Positions 22,601 through 35,619 of a stretch of DNA of 64,000 nucleotides are shown here, in pieces. Position 1 is the stretch's first letter. Every line of letters starts with the position of its first letter. Below the pieces are notes generated by a model, which did no database searches, was not told the DNA's origin, and saw only the letters and a list, made by a program, of their open reading frames with translations. The position numbers were made by a program, and so were the translations under genes. The DNA is from Prorocentrum cordatum (taxonomy: Eukaryota > Sar > Dinophyceae > Prorocentrales > Prorocentraceae): contig CAUYUJ010016349.1 in NCBI GenBank assembly GCA_963575745.1, positions 554,402 through 618,401 on the forward strand. The letters are read 5' to 3'.

Positions 22601-25600
22601 CTTCCCTCCATCCCTCCTCCTCCCGTTCTGCTGGTGCTCCCCCCCCCTCCTAGTTCCCTCCCTCCCTCCCTCCTCCCTCCTCCCTCCCTCCTCCCCCCAT
22701 CCTCCTCTGTTGCAACTCCCCATCTCTTCCTCTGTACCTCCTCCAGCCGCCTCTCCTCCATCCTCCGCCCCACGCCCGGTGCTCCTGTCCAGCCTGCTGG
22801 ACCACTTCTTCGAGCCCTTCGCCGTGCAGCAGAACGCCCAGCTTCGAAGAGCGAGCAACGGCACAAGCATGAGCTGTCGGCGGCCCGCGCGGCTTGCCTG
22901 GATCTGCGCTGGAGCCTCCATCCCTGGCGCGCGGAGCGCGCCGGAGAGGGGGGGCGCCAAGGGCGCCTCCAGGGGGTCCAGCGCTGATCCCAGGAATCCG
23001 CGTGGAGCCGCCAAGAGTTCGCGGGCGAAGAGCGGTATAGACTGAACGTCTAACATTTCCGCCGTCGGGGACGTGAAATCTGATTCGGTAGTCCGCCCCC
23101 TGAGAGACGCTCTGGTCGTGCGGCTTCTCGCTCCTCGAGCCCAGCTGCACGGCATCATCGCCTCCCAGCTGCGCGGCAGCCCCGGGGCGGGCGCGCCCTG
23201 GGCGCCCGAGGCCCTGCGCGGCGTGGCGCTCGGGGAGAGGGAGCTGGCCTGCCTGGACGGGCGGGTGGCGGCCCTCCTCGAGCAGCTGCCCGAGGACTTC
23301 GGGGGAGGGACGAGCGGGCCCTCTTGCAGTCAAGGCGCTGGGGTGAGGACCGCTTGGGGCTCGGGGGTGGCTCGGGTATTTCGGAAACTGGAACATACAC
23401 ATGACCAGTGGGGGGGGTCGTTTTCCAATCCGAAGACTTGTCGAGGGTCTTGGACGACGTCGGGGTGGTGTGGTGTATACTTGTGTTCCCGTTTTCCCCT
23501 GGAAACAGCAAAAAATGTATACATCAGGATGCCGTATACACCATAATCCGTTTTCTTGTGCGAATCTCAGTGCGGGACCCGAAAAAAGCATCGTTGTATA
23601 AAGCTCGGTTCCTTAGTATTCGGGCCGTTCCCTGGACTTCGTGTCGTGGAGCCTGCTTGCGGCACAGGCCCTGCGTGGCCAGAGACGCCCCGTTCGCTCC
23701 CCTATCATGCGGTCCTCACGGTAGCCTCAAGTCGGGCATGTCCCACTACAGGAGGAGTACTGGTGAATAGTGAAAAAAATCGCCTGGGGACGATTTGTCG
23801 TGCTCTTTTTGACCAATTTGGATTGTTTGTGACTGCTTCTTATTCTACTTGCAAAATCCGCCTGTAGGAGGACATGCCCGACCTAACCCTGACTGGGCCT
23901 GGGGGCCGTCAAGCAAAGACTCGGGCCGCAAAGCCAGTGCCCAGGAAAGTGCACTGAACTGTGGGGGTTCACGTCATGAACAAACACGACGTCGGGGGTC
24001 GGGGTAGTGTCGGCTTGGGCAAGTTCACTTGCTCTGCATTTCGCCCCACTCACCTCCCACTTGCCGACGCCTTTTCGATCAGCGCTGGGCCGAAAGGACG
24101 CGCCAATGAGTACCGATGTTTTGTGTGAAGTCCAGCTTTCCATTTGAGCCTAGTCACACCCGCCCGCCCCCTCCACGAAAGTTGTTTTTCCTCGATTTCG
24201 GCATCTGGGGCCCTGTTGTCGGGACCTTTCACAAATATGGCGGGGAAGGGGTCGAAAGTTTGTGGGGCCGCGGCTATGAAAAAGAATAAACGTATCGGTG
24301 CGTGCTACGGTGGGGGACTTCGTCAAGAAATGTTCCCAGGAGGCTTCCTGGAGGATTCCTTTTCTCATGATTCACTGTGCTATCCATGGCCAATCCGCGG
24401 CTGGAGTTCCACAGGCGTCCAGACAATGGATTCCGTGTCGGATGATTCCGTAGACAATGCCCTCACAGTATCCACTCTCGCTTACTCTAAAAGTCTGGCA
24501 CCTTTTTACCAGTTGCACGCATCACCAGCGTGACTTACGCATCGCCTGTTGAAAGTCTGCATTTGAGGGAATCCCGAATTCCAGTGTAATGTCAGCCAGC
24601 GCTGACCCGAAACAGTGTGTTTCTAGCAATACATGCAAGGCAATATGTAAGTGGAGCAAGCTGTGCGGTACAACTTGTGTAGAGCAATGAATGTGGCGCA
24701 ATCTGGGTAGTGCAGACTAGGTGGAGCAAAATGCAGTGCAATATGGATGTGGTGTTGCCCATGCTGCGTAATCGCTAGTGCGCGATAGTATTACATGTAG
24801 CATATGTTGCAACCTATAGGTTGTGCAGCATGTGTGGTGCAACTTGTACGCACATACAGATGTAATGAGAAATAGAGGTGGCGGAATGTCTTGAAGCTGT
24901 CCTCTCCACTGCTCATGCAAACATCCCACCCTCCCACCCGCAACTTCGCCGCAAGACTTCTTAACATCGTGACGGAAGGTACCAAATGGCACTTGGCAAC
25001 GACAGCGACAGCGACAACGACGACGACGCCGACGACGACTACGACGACACCGACGACGATTCCGACGACTTCGACGATGACGGCAACAACGACGACGACA
25101 CCGACGACGACGACGACGACGTCGACGATGACAACGCCGACGCCGACGACGACGATGCCGACGCCGACGACGACGACGACGCCGACGACGACGACGACGA
25201 AGACGACGACGACGACGACGACGCCAACGGAAACGACGACGACGAGGGACGAGGGAGGACGACGACGGCGGCTCCGACGACAACGACGAGGGAGGAGGGA
25301 GGACGACGACGACGACGACGAGGAAACAGAGGACTACGACGGCGACGACGACGACGACGAGGGAAGAGGGAGGACGGCGACGACGACGACGTCGACGTCG
25401 CAAGAGCGCGCGCGCACGCTTCTGTTGAACATCCGTGTTGCGAAGAGACCATGTGCTTTTGCATGTTTTGAAGGATTTCGGCATGCGCGCGCGACGACGC
25501 GCGCGCGTGCACTTCGTCATATTTGTTGCAGAGGGTTCTCGCGACGGCAGGCGCGCAAGGGCGTTCGAATGATTCCAGCATGCGCGCGCGAAGCCCGTTT

Positions 25601-28600
25601 GGTAGTATATTCTGAAACTCTGGGGCAACCACTTTGTGTTTATTTTAGGTTTCGCAAGAGCGCGCGCGCATGTTTTTGTTGTTGTTGTCTGTTGTTTGAA
25701 AAACCGTGCTGCGAGACCATATGTATTTTATGTGTTTTGAAAACTCGATTTCGAAATCTTTCTGAAACTGAAGGTTTTTGAATGACTTCGGCATGCGCAC
25801 GCGACGACGCGCGCGTGTACACTTCGTCTCACTTGTGTTGCAAATGACAACTGGAAACCTATGGTTTTTTATTAACGAGTGCGCGCGCATATTATTTGTT
25901 GCAGAGGATGACGGGGGGGGGCGATACCCGCCCCGTCTGGGAGAGTGTAAATTCAATTTTAGGAAGGACGATGGGGCAGAATCGTACGTAAATTACAATA
26001 TGAAAAGGGGAACGGTAAGTCCGGGGGGGGGAGGGTGGTAGAACCGATTTCTTTCTTATACATTAAGAAAGGATAATCCAGTTTGTGCGCAGTGAGTTGT
26101 CCACACCACTTCTCTCGCAATCACCCCACCCGCCCACCCGCAATTTTGTTTGCAAAACACATGCGGTGGCGATTGCGATGGGTGCTTGGCGATGGCTGGT
26201 CCATCTCTGCTGCCACGCCAACCCAAGCACGCGCGCGCAGCGGCCAACTAGTTTGGCAAGACCGACGCGGCCGCGGTGGCGCTGACCGCTGGGCACATCC
26301 CAGTGGGCACTTCAATACGAGTCGGCGGCTTGGGCGGGCGTGGTATCCAGGCAACGCCGACAACGGTAGGCACGATGATGATAGTAACGATGTTGGTGTC
26401 GATGTCGACATCGACGTCGGCGCGGCCAGTGCGGACGCCGATGCTGATCACGCCGACGACGATGACGGTGTTTTCGGGTCAGAGATGAGGGTTTTGGAAA
26501 GAGTCTGACATGCGCGAATGGCCGACGTGCGAGAGAGGCCCGCATGGTATTATTGAACACGGGTCGTGCCCCTCCAGCACGCGCGCGAGGGCGTGATAAT
26601 GATGTCGGCATGCGGCGCGAGTGGCCCGTTTGACAGAATTCCATGAACGTGTTGAAACAGTATGGTTCTCTTACGAATTCGCAAGAGCGCGAGCACACGC
26701 GGTTTTGAAAACAGATGTTGCGAAACCGCGTGCTTGTTGTATGTGTTTTGGACGTTCGGTTTTGAAACCGCTACGCAACCGAAGGTTTTTCCCAACCATC
26801 CTGTCGTGTTGGGTCCTCGTTTTGAAAAGACGGCGCCACGCGTTCTCCTCACCTCACCTCTTCCTCCCTTCCTCCCCCTCCTCCCTCCTCCCTGCGCTCT
26901 TCCCCCCACCCAGTACAGCGTTTCGTGGCCGCATATGGAGCTCCACCAGAGGCCCCAGTGGCTGCGTTCGCATGACAGCACCGCGCCCATTTCGGCACAC
27001 CCCTTACATGTTTCGTGGCCCCACAGGGAGCTCCACCGAAGGCTCCAGTAGTTGCGTTCGCATGACACCACCGCCCCCATTTCGGCACACCCCTCCCACG
27101 TTTCGTGGAGCTGTACCGAAGGCTCCAGCGGCTGCGCTTGCATGACAGCACCGCGCCCATGTCGGCATACCCCATTGACGCTTCGTGGCCCCATAGGGAG
27201 CCCGACCGAAGGCCCCAGCGGCTGCGCTCGCATGACACCACCGCACCAATTTCACCACACTTTTCACACGTTTCGTGGCCCCATTGGATATCCACCGAAG
27301 GCCCCTGTGGTTGCGCTCGCATGACACCACCGCCCCCATGTCGGCACACCCTTCTCACGTGTCGTGGCCAATTTGAAGCTCCGCCGAAGGCCCCAGTGGC
27401 TGCGCTCGCATGGCAGCACCGCACCCATGCCGGCAGACCCCTCGCATGCTTCGTGGCCGCATAGGGAGCTCCACCGAAGGCCCCAGCGGTTGCGCTCGCA
27501 TGACACCACCGCCCCCATGTCCGCAAGCCCCTCACACTGTTCGTGGCCCCATAGGGAGCCCGACTTAAGGCCCCAGTGGCTGCGCTCGCATGGCACGACC
27601 GCACCAATTTCAGCACACCCTTCACAGGCTTCGTGGCCCCATGGGGAATTCCACCGAAGGCCCCAGTGGTTGCGCTCGCATGGCACCACCGCCCCCATTT
27701 CTGCACACCTTTTCACATGCTTCGTCGCATAAGACAACCGCACCCATGTCCCTCATTCGTTTTGTGGCCCCACAACGAGCTCAACGATGTGCCCGGTGGC
27801 TGCGCTCGCCTGAGAGCACCGCACACATTACGGCACACACCTCGCACTCTTCGTGGCCCACATGGGACTACAACCGAAGGCCCCGGCGGCTGCGCTCGCA
27901 TGACACCACCGCGCCCACGTTGGTACACCCCTCACACGTTTCGTTCCCCATAGGGAGCTCCACCGAAGACAGGACCATCACCTGCGCTATTTATTATTGC
28001 GTATGGTTGGATCCTTCGCCAGGATGGTCTGACGGATTTCGGCATGCGCGCGCGACGGCGCGCGCGTGTGCACATCGTTTTTTCCCCAACCAGCTTGGGG
28101 TGGTGTGTCTTCGTTTTGAAAAGATAGCGCCCCGCGTCACTTCACCGTCCGTCCTCCCCCCTTCTACCATCATCAGCGTTATCATCATCATCATCACCAT
28201 AAATAGCATCATCATCGACACTGCCATCGTCATCGTCATCATCATCATCGCCGCCATCGCCACCACCATCGCCACCCATTTCGGCACACACCCCACACGC
28301 TTCGTGGCCCCATAAGGAGCTCCACCGAAGGCCCCAGTGGCTGCACTCCCATGGCGACAACGCACTCATGTCGGCACACCCCATCACACGCTTCGTGGCC
28401 TCATAGGGAGCTCCGCCGAAGAACCAAGTGGCTGTTCTCGCATGACACCACCGCACCAATTTCAACACGCCCCTCACACGTTTCGTGCCCCCATAGGGAG
28501 TTCCACCGAAGGCCTCATTGGCTGCGCTCGCATGGCAGCACCGCGCACACTCAGGCACACCCTTCACACGTTTGGTGGCCCCATAGGGAGCTCCACCGAA

Positions 28601-31600
28601 AGCCCAAATGGCTGCGTTCGCATGACACCACCGCGCCGATTTCGACACACCCTTCACACGTTTCGTGGCTCCATATGGAGCTCCACCAAATGCCCCAGTG
28701 GCTGCGCTCGCGTGACACCACCGCGCCCATTTCGGCATACCCCTCACACGTTTCGTGGCCCCATAACGAGCTCCACCGAAGGCCCCAGTGGCTTGGCTCG
28801 CATTACACAGCCGCACCCATGTCGGCACACCCCTCACACGCTTCGTGGCCCCATATGGAGCTCCACCGAAAGCCCCAGCGGCTGCGCTCGCATGGCACCA
28901 CCGCGCCCACTCCGACACACCCCGCACGCGCTTCGTGGCCGCATAGGGAGCTCCACCGAAAGCCCAAATGGCTGCGCTCGCATGGCACGACCGCACCGAT
29001 TCCGGCACACCCCTCACACGCTTCGTGGCTCCATATGAAGCTCCACCGGGGGCCCCAGTGGTTGCGCTCGCATGACACCACCGCCCCCATGTGGGCACAC
29101 CCTTTCATACGTTTCGTGGCCCCATAGGGAGCTCGACCGAAGGCCCCAGCGGCTGCGCTCGCATTGCACCGCTGCGCGTATTTCGGCACACCCCTCACAC
29201 GCTTCGTGGCCCCATAGGGAGCTCCACCGAAAGCCCAAATGGCTGCGCTCGCATGACACCACCGCACCGATTTCGACACATCCTTCAAACATTTCGTGGC
29301 CCCACAGGGAGCTCCACCGAAGGCTTCAGTAGTTGCGTTCGCATGACACCACCGCCCCCATTTCGGCACACCCCTCCCACGTTTCGTGGCCCCATATGGA
29401 GCTCTACCGACAACGATTCCAACACTTGCGCCTAACAACTCCATCTGGTCGTGTCCTTCGCCGAGATATTTCTGCTGCGAAGGATTCTCGCGACGGCACG
29501 CGCGCAAGAGTGGTAGAACGATTCCGACTGGTGCTATGTATGTGGTGCAACCTATGTGGTGCATAGTTTGTTGTGCAATCTATGTTGTGCCATATATATA
29601 TATATACACATATATATATATGTATATGTACGATGTGCAGACCATGTGGTGCATCGCAATGCACAGCAAGGCCCAGCTGACGGGTGGCGACGAGGCGGCG
29701 ACAAAGCGGCGACGGCGACTACATAGCCGTTAGAGCTGCACACCGACCCAGACGACGGGCGGCGACGAGGCGGCGACGGGGCGGCGACGGCAACTACAGC
29801 CGCCAGAACGGTACAGCGGCTCAGACGACGGGCGGCGACGAGGCGAAAGCGGGGCGGCGACGGCGACTACATACCTTTCAAATCGGCACACCAGCCCAGT
29901 TCCTGTGGACCCGAAGTAAGAACCCATAAGTGCAAAGTCTGCTTGGGGAATTACGTACGTTAGGAGGATGCGAGATCGGGAGGATCAGGGCTGCGCCCAC
30001 CCAAGTGGAAGGGGCAGCCCCTGCCGCCATCTCGCTTCCTGGGGGTGGGGGGGGCGCCATCACATAGCGTCACCGCGCGCCCTTCCCCCTGGTCTTGGGC
30101 TCTTGGATTGTTTCGGGTCGCCCCCGCTCCTCGAACCCCATTGGGGGTCGAGATCCCAAGTCTGCGGTGGGGCTCACGAAACGGAGCGCCCCCCTCAGGT
30201 GTCTGTTATCTGTGCGCTGGCAGCGGGGCGGCACCCAGGGTGACAAACCGATGGGGGGGGGAAAGCAGGCAGTGTGTGGATGCTGCAGGGCGGCTCCCAC
30301 CGTGACGCCTTCACACTGTACAGAATCGCTGCCCCTCCAAAGGGTCGCCGTGGCGGGCCGACCCAAGCACATGCGGCGTCCTAGATCAGCACCGGCATGT
30401 GAAAAGGCCGTACCTACTTCTGTCAACCGGCGATCCCTGAAAAATCCGCTGGCCCCGTCGTGATAGCCCAGCGTAGGGATGAGCTTCTTCCTCCTCGTCT
30501 TCCTCCTCCTCCTCCTCCTCCTCCCCTTCCCCATGCTCCCTCTCGCGCCCTTCTGTGCGATTTTGTGCAAAGCAGTGTCCAGCAATACCAAGCGGTGCCA
30601 AGGAACGCGATACAATGGCAAGCAATGGACACCAGCGCAAAGCAATGCATGGCACGGCGTAGCAATGCAAAGCAATGCCATGCAAAGCATTGCAATGAAA
30701 GCGAAGTAAAGTAAAGCAATGCAAAGCAAAGCAATGCAATTTGCAATGTGCAGCAATGCAAAGCCATGCAAGCAGCGCGCCGCAATGCACATCAAGGCGC
30801 AGACGACGGGCGGCGACGGGGCGGTGACGGGGCGGCGACGGCGACTAGGTAGCCGCCACATCTGCACACCGGCCCAGACGGCGGGCGGCGACAAGGCGGC
30901 GACGGGGCGGCGACGGCGATTCCATAGCTGCCAGGGCGGGACACCCGCCCAGACGACGGGCGGCAAAGAGGCGGCGACGGGTCGGCGACGGCGATTACAC
31001 AGCCGCCAGAGCGGCACACCGACCCAGACGACGGGCGGCGACGAGGCGGCGACGCGGCGGCGACGGCGACTACATAGCCGCAAGAGCGACACACCAGCCC
31101 AGACTACGGGCGGCGACGAGGCGAAGGCGGGGCAGCGACGGCGACTACATAGCCACCAGATCGACACACCACACCAGCCCAATTTCTGTGGACCAGAACT
31201 AAGGGCCCCTAAGTGCAAGCACTGTCTGGGGAACTTGATGCGCTGCCCTATATCATCACTCCACGTGTTTCCCTTGTCCTTCCCCTCCAAGTGGCGGGCG
31301 GAAGCCCAATCTACTTCCAACGCATCCCTGCCCATACCCCCAGCGTCACGAATCTCTCTCAACGTGAACCGCCAGAGGTCTCAATCCCAGAACAAGTTTT
31401 GTTCATCTTGCGTCGTTGTCTGTCGGTCCCCGGGCCTGGCGATGGCACCCAGAGGCCGAACGCCGCCAAAACCTTCTCGTCGTGATTGTTCCACGACGCG
31501 AGGGGGCTTGGGTTTTTTTGTGTTTCTACTCGCTTCTTCCGGACGGGGGGTGGTGTCCTCACTCGCCGAAGGACGACGCCGGCAGGCTCGGGGAGCTGAT

Positions 31601-31731
31601 GTCGCCGAGGCGGCTGCGCTGGCTCGGCTGGGGCCGCTGGGGCCTGCAGGACCCGCCGGAGGTGCGCTGTCTCGTGGAGGTGCCGAGGGCAGGGACATGA
31701 AGTGGATTTCCGCGGTGCGGATTGTTGTGGA

Positions 31732-31801
<70 letters not shown>

Positions 31802-34757
31802 ATTCTTGGCTTTGTTGTTGAACTCTCATTGTTGAAGAATTATTAGTGTTGATCCCCCTTCATCCAGTGACCACTGTTTTTCAATCGAAGTGCTTCCCCC
31901 GGGGCTCGCACCCTGTTTTTTTATCCGGGAAAGTCACTCGGCTCAAACTTGCCCCTTGGCCCCCGGTTTACAACAACAGCGGCTCCCGCCTGACCATTCC
32001 TCACAATGTATTCCCAAATCGCGCCCTCGCGCGAACCCTCCTCACAATTCATGTACGCATCGCGCTCTCGCGTGGGACTTCCTCGCAATTCATTCAGACG
32101 ATGCGCCCTCAGCGCTCAGGAGTCACTCTCTCGCTTGGGCTTTTCTCACGATCTACTTGGGAATCGCGCTATCGCTTGAGACTTCCGCGCGATTCATGCA
32201 GGACCCACGCTTCAGCAACCCGCCTGCTCGACCTGGTCGCCTGGGCCCGCCTTCCCGACCTGCCCGCTACGGGTCTGCGCACCCGATCTGCCCGTCTGGT
32301 TCTACCACTTGTTTTCTGCTCCTTTGCCCCGCCTCCTGCTAAGTTCTCTCGTGCTCCATTCGTTTTCCTGCCCCTTCCACCCGTCCTCTCTTCTTTTTCT
32401 GAGGGGCTGAATGCACGTGGCAAGTACGGAAGATATACCCCCCAGGGGGTAGGATCGAAGACGACGAAGTCGGGTACCGAGGGTTTGGGATGTACGTATT
32501 GATTGGCACGCGAGCAGATAGGAGCGAACAGTTTCAAAATCAGCATTATTGTTGATTGTTGTTGTTGAGCTCTCACTGCAGACGAATAGTCATTGTTGAT
32601 CCCCCTTCGGTGACCATTGTATTTTGTTCAGTTGAACTGCTCTCCCCGGGGCTCGCACCCTGCTTTTATCAAGGACAGTAGCTCGGCTCAAACTGGGCCT
32701 GTGGCCCCTGGTTTACATTCACAGCGGCTTCCGCCTGATACTTCCTCACGATGTATTCCCAAATCGCGCTCTCGCGCGGGACGTCCTCACACTTTGTATA
32801 CAGATTGCGCTCTCGCGCGGGACGTCGTCGCAATTCATTCAGACGATGTGCCCTCGGCGCTCAGGAATCACGCTCTTGCCTTGACTTTTTCTCGCGATGT
32901 GCTTGTGATTCGGCAGGTGAGGAAGATAAGCCCCCAAGGGGGTGCGATCGAAGACGACGAGGGTGGGTACCGAGGGCTTGGGATATACGTATTGATTGGC
33001 ACGTGAGCAGATAGGAGCGAACTGTCATATAATGATTGTTGTTGTTATTGTTGTTTGTGTTGCTGTTGTTGTTCTAGTTGTTGTCCGTGCTATTATTGTC
33101 ACTGTCGTTGTATATTCGTGTTTAAAGAATAACTATTGCTGATCTCCGGGAACGGTTCCGCGCGCTCTCGTATTGACTCCGGCTACATTTTCTATTGCAG
33201 CGAAGCTCCTGCTCGAGCGTTGGCTTGAGTGTAAAAGTGGTTCTTGGAGGCCTGCCTACGACGACAACGGCTCCCGTTCGATATTTCCTCACAGTTTACC
33301 CGAGACACCTTGGCCAGAGAGGCCCCCGAATGCAGGAACGGCGCTCTCGCTCGAGATTTCCTCGCAATTCAATCAAGTTGGCGGAGGTCCAGGCACGACG
33401 TCAAGGGCTCCTGCTCGATACTTCCTCACGATTTGCTCCGAGAGCCCCTGGCCAGGAAGGCCCCCGAACTGACGGCGCTCTCGCTCGAGACTTTCTCGTG
33501 ATTCAGTGAATTTGGTGGAGGCCCAACTACGACGACAAGGGCTCTCGGTCGATACTTCCTCAGGATGTATTCGCAGAGGCCCTTGCCAGAGAGGCCCCCG
33601 AACTCAAGAGTGGCACTCTCGCTCGAGATTCTTTTTATAATTCTGGTAAGCTGGTGGAGGCCCAGACACGGTGACGGTTCCCGTTCGATGCCTTTCAATA
33701 TGGATTCCAAGAGCCCCTGGCCTGGCCAGGGAGGCCCCCGAACTCATGAACGGCGCTCTCGCTCGAGAGTACATCGCACTTCAGTCAATGGCCGACAAGG
33801 AAGACATTCCCCCCGAAAGGGGGTGCGACGAAGACGAAGTGGGGTATACAGAATGCAAAACACGCGTGCCAGTAAGAACGAACAGTCTCAAAATTAGTAT
33901 TGTTGTTGTTGATGTTGTTGTTGTTGGTGTTGTTGTTGTATTTAGTGTTGGTGTTGTTGTTATTGATTGTTGTTGTTGTTGTTGGTGTTGTTGTTGTTGA
34001 ACATTATTACTTCTAAAGAATAATTATTGTTGGGGCCCCTGGTGCACGACCCCCCCGCCGCGCCTAGGCCGCAGCCACATTTTCATCATTTTCGTGAGGA
34101 AGTCTCAGGCAAAACGGGTTGGTCCGGATCCGGTTGTTTTGTTACGGCCCGCTTTCCCTTGCAAAAAACAAGCTAAAGTGGACATTTCTTGTTCTAACAT
34201 AACCAAACTTCAAGAATCCCTTGCAAAAAATCAGGTAAAGTGGACATTCGCGCGCGCAAGACGAAATCCTTCCAAAACCTTAGTTTTCGTAGCGATTTTA
34301 ACATAAAAACATCAAAAAACCAATGGTTTTTCAAAAAAAATGTCAAAATTCATCCCGCGCGCTCTTGCGGATTCGTAGGAAACCCAACACTTTTTAAACA
34401 TTTCTGTCAAACGGGCTTTTGCGAGCAACTTTTTCGAACTTCTGCAACAACGGTTGCGCACCTGCCAGGGCCATCATCCCTGTCAAATAATACCATGCGG
34501 GACACATTCGTTTTTTCTTCGCGCGCGCACGCCGTCGTCGTCGGCCGCGGGGCCCTGAATAGTAGCCACGGTCGTCCGCATGCCACGAAGTGAAGTGTCC
34601 GAACGTCATAGGGCGGGAAGCTGGGTGTGGGTGGTGGCGAAGAGTCGTTTGGAAATTTGGTAGAGCTTGAACCGGCCCCCCCACAAAGTGGGGGTATTGC
34701 CCGCCTCCTATGAAAACCCTGGCACTGGTGAGAACGGAGTGTCCCCACGTGCTAGTA

Positions 34758-34814
<57 letters not shown>

Positions 34815-35577
34815 GAACATTATTTCTTCTAAAGAATAATTATTGTTGGGACCCCTGGTGCACGACCCCCCCGCCGCGCCTAGGCCGCAGCCTCATTTTC
34901 ATCATTTTCGTGAGGAAGTCTCAGGCAAAACGATGTGGTCCAGATCCGGTTGTTTTGTTGTCCCCCGTTTTCCCTTGCAAAAAATAAGCTAAAGTGGACA
35001 TTTCTTGTTCTAACATAACCAAACTTCAAGAATCCCTTGCAAAAAATAAGGTAAAGTGGACATTCGCGCGCGCAAGACGAAATCCTTCCAAAACCTTAGT
35101 GTTCGTAGCGATTTTAACATAAAAACATCAAAAAACCAATGGTTTTTCAAAAAAAAAAATGTCAAAATTTCATCCCGCGCGCTCTTGCGGATTCGTAGGA
35201 AACCCAACACTTTTTAAACATTTCTGTCAAACGGGCTTTTGCGAGCAACTTTTTCGAACTTCTGCAACAACGGTTGCGCACCTGCCAGGGCCATCATCCC
35301 TGTCAAATAATACCATGCGGGACACATTCGTTTTTTCTTCGCGCGCGCACGCCGTCGTCGTCGGCCGCGGGGCCCTGAATAGTAGCCACGGTCGTCCGCA
35401 TGCCACGAAGTGAAGTGTCCGAACGTCATAGGGCGGGAAGCTGGGTGTGGGTGGTGGCGAAGAGTCGTTTGGAAATTTGGTAGAGCTTGAACCGGCCCCC
35501 CCACAAAGTGGGGGTATTGCCCGCCTCCTATGAAAACCCTGGCACTGGTGAGAACGGAGTGTCCCCACGTGCTAGTA

Positions 35578-35619
<42 letters not shown>

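Noticed and set aside
26925-29412. CRISPR-like regular repeats
   Set aside because: Units are contiguous and diverged with no unique spacers, in a eukaryotic context.
26550-29564. Many overlapping 200-300-codon frames on both strands
   Set aside because: They are the 90-bp satellite, whose unit length keeps frames open; peptides repeat every 30 residues in several frames.
29594-29625. TATA-box-like region
   Set aside because: A TA dinucleotide run inside a minisatellite; dinoflagellate promoters generally lack a TATA box and no gene follows.
34394-35568. Two identical 113-codon minus-strand frames
   Set aside because: They are identical because the DNA is duplicated; composition and lack of motifs do not support a gene.
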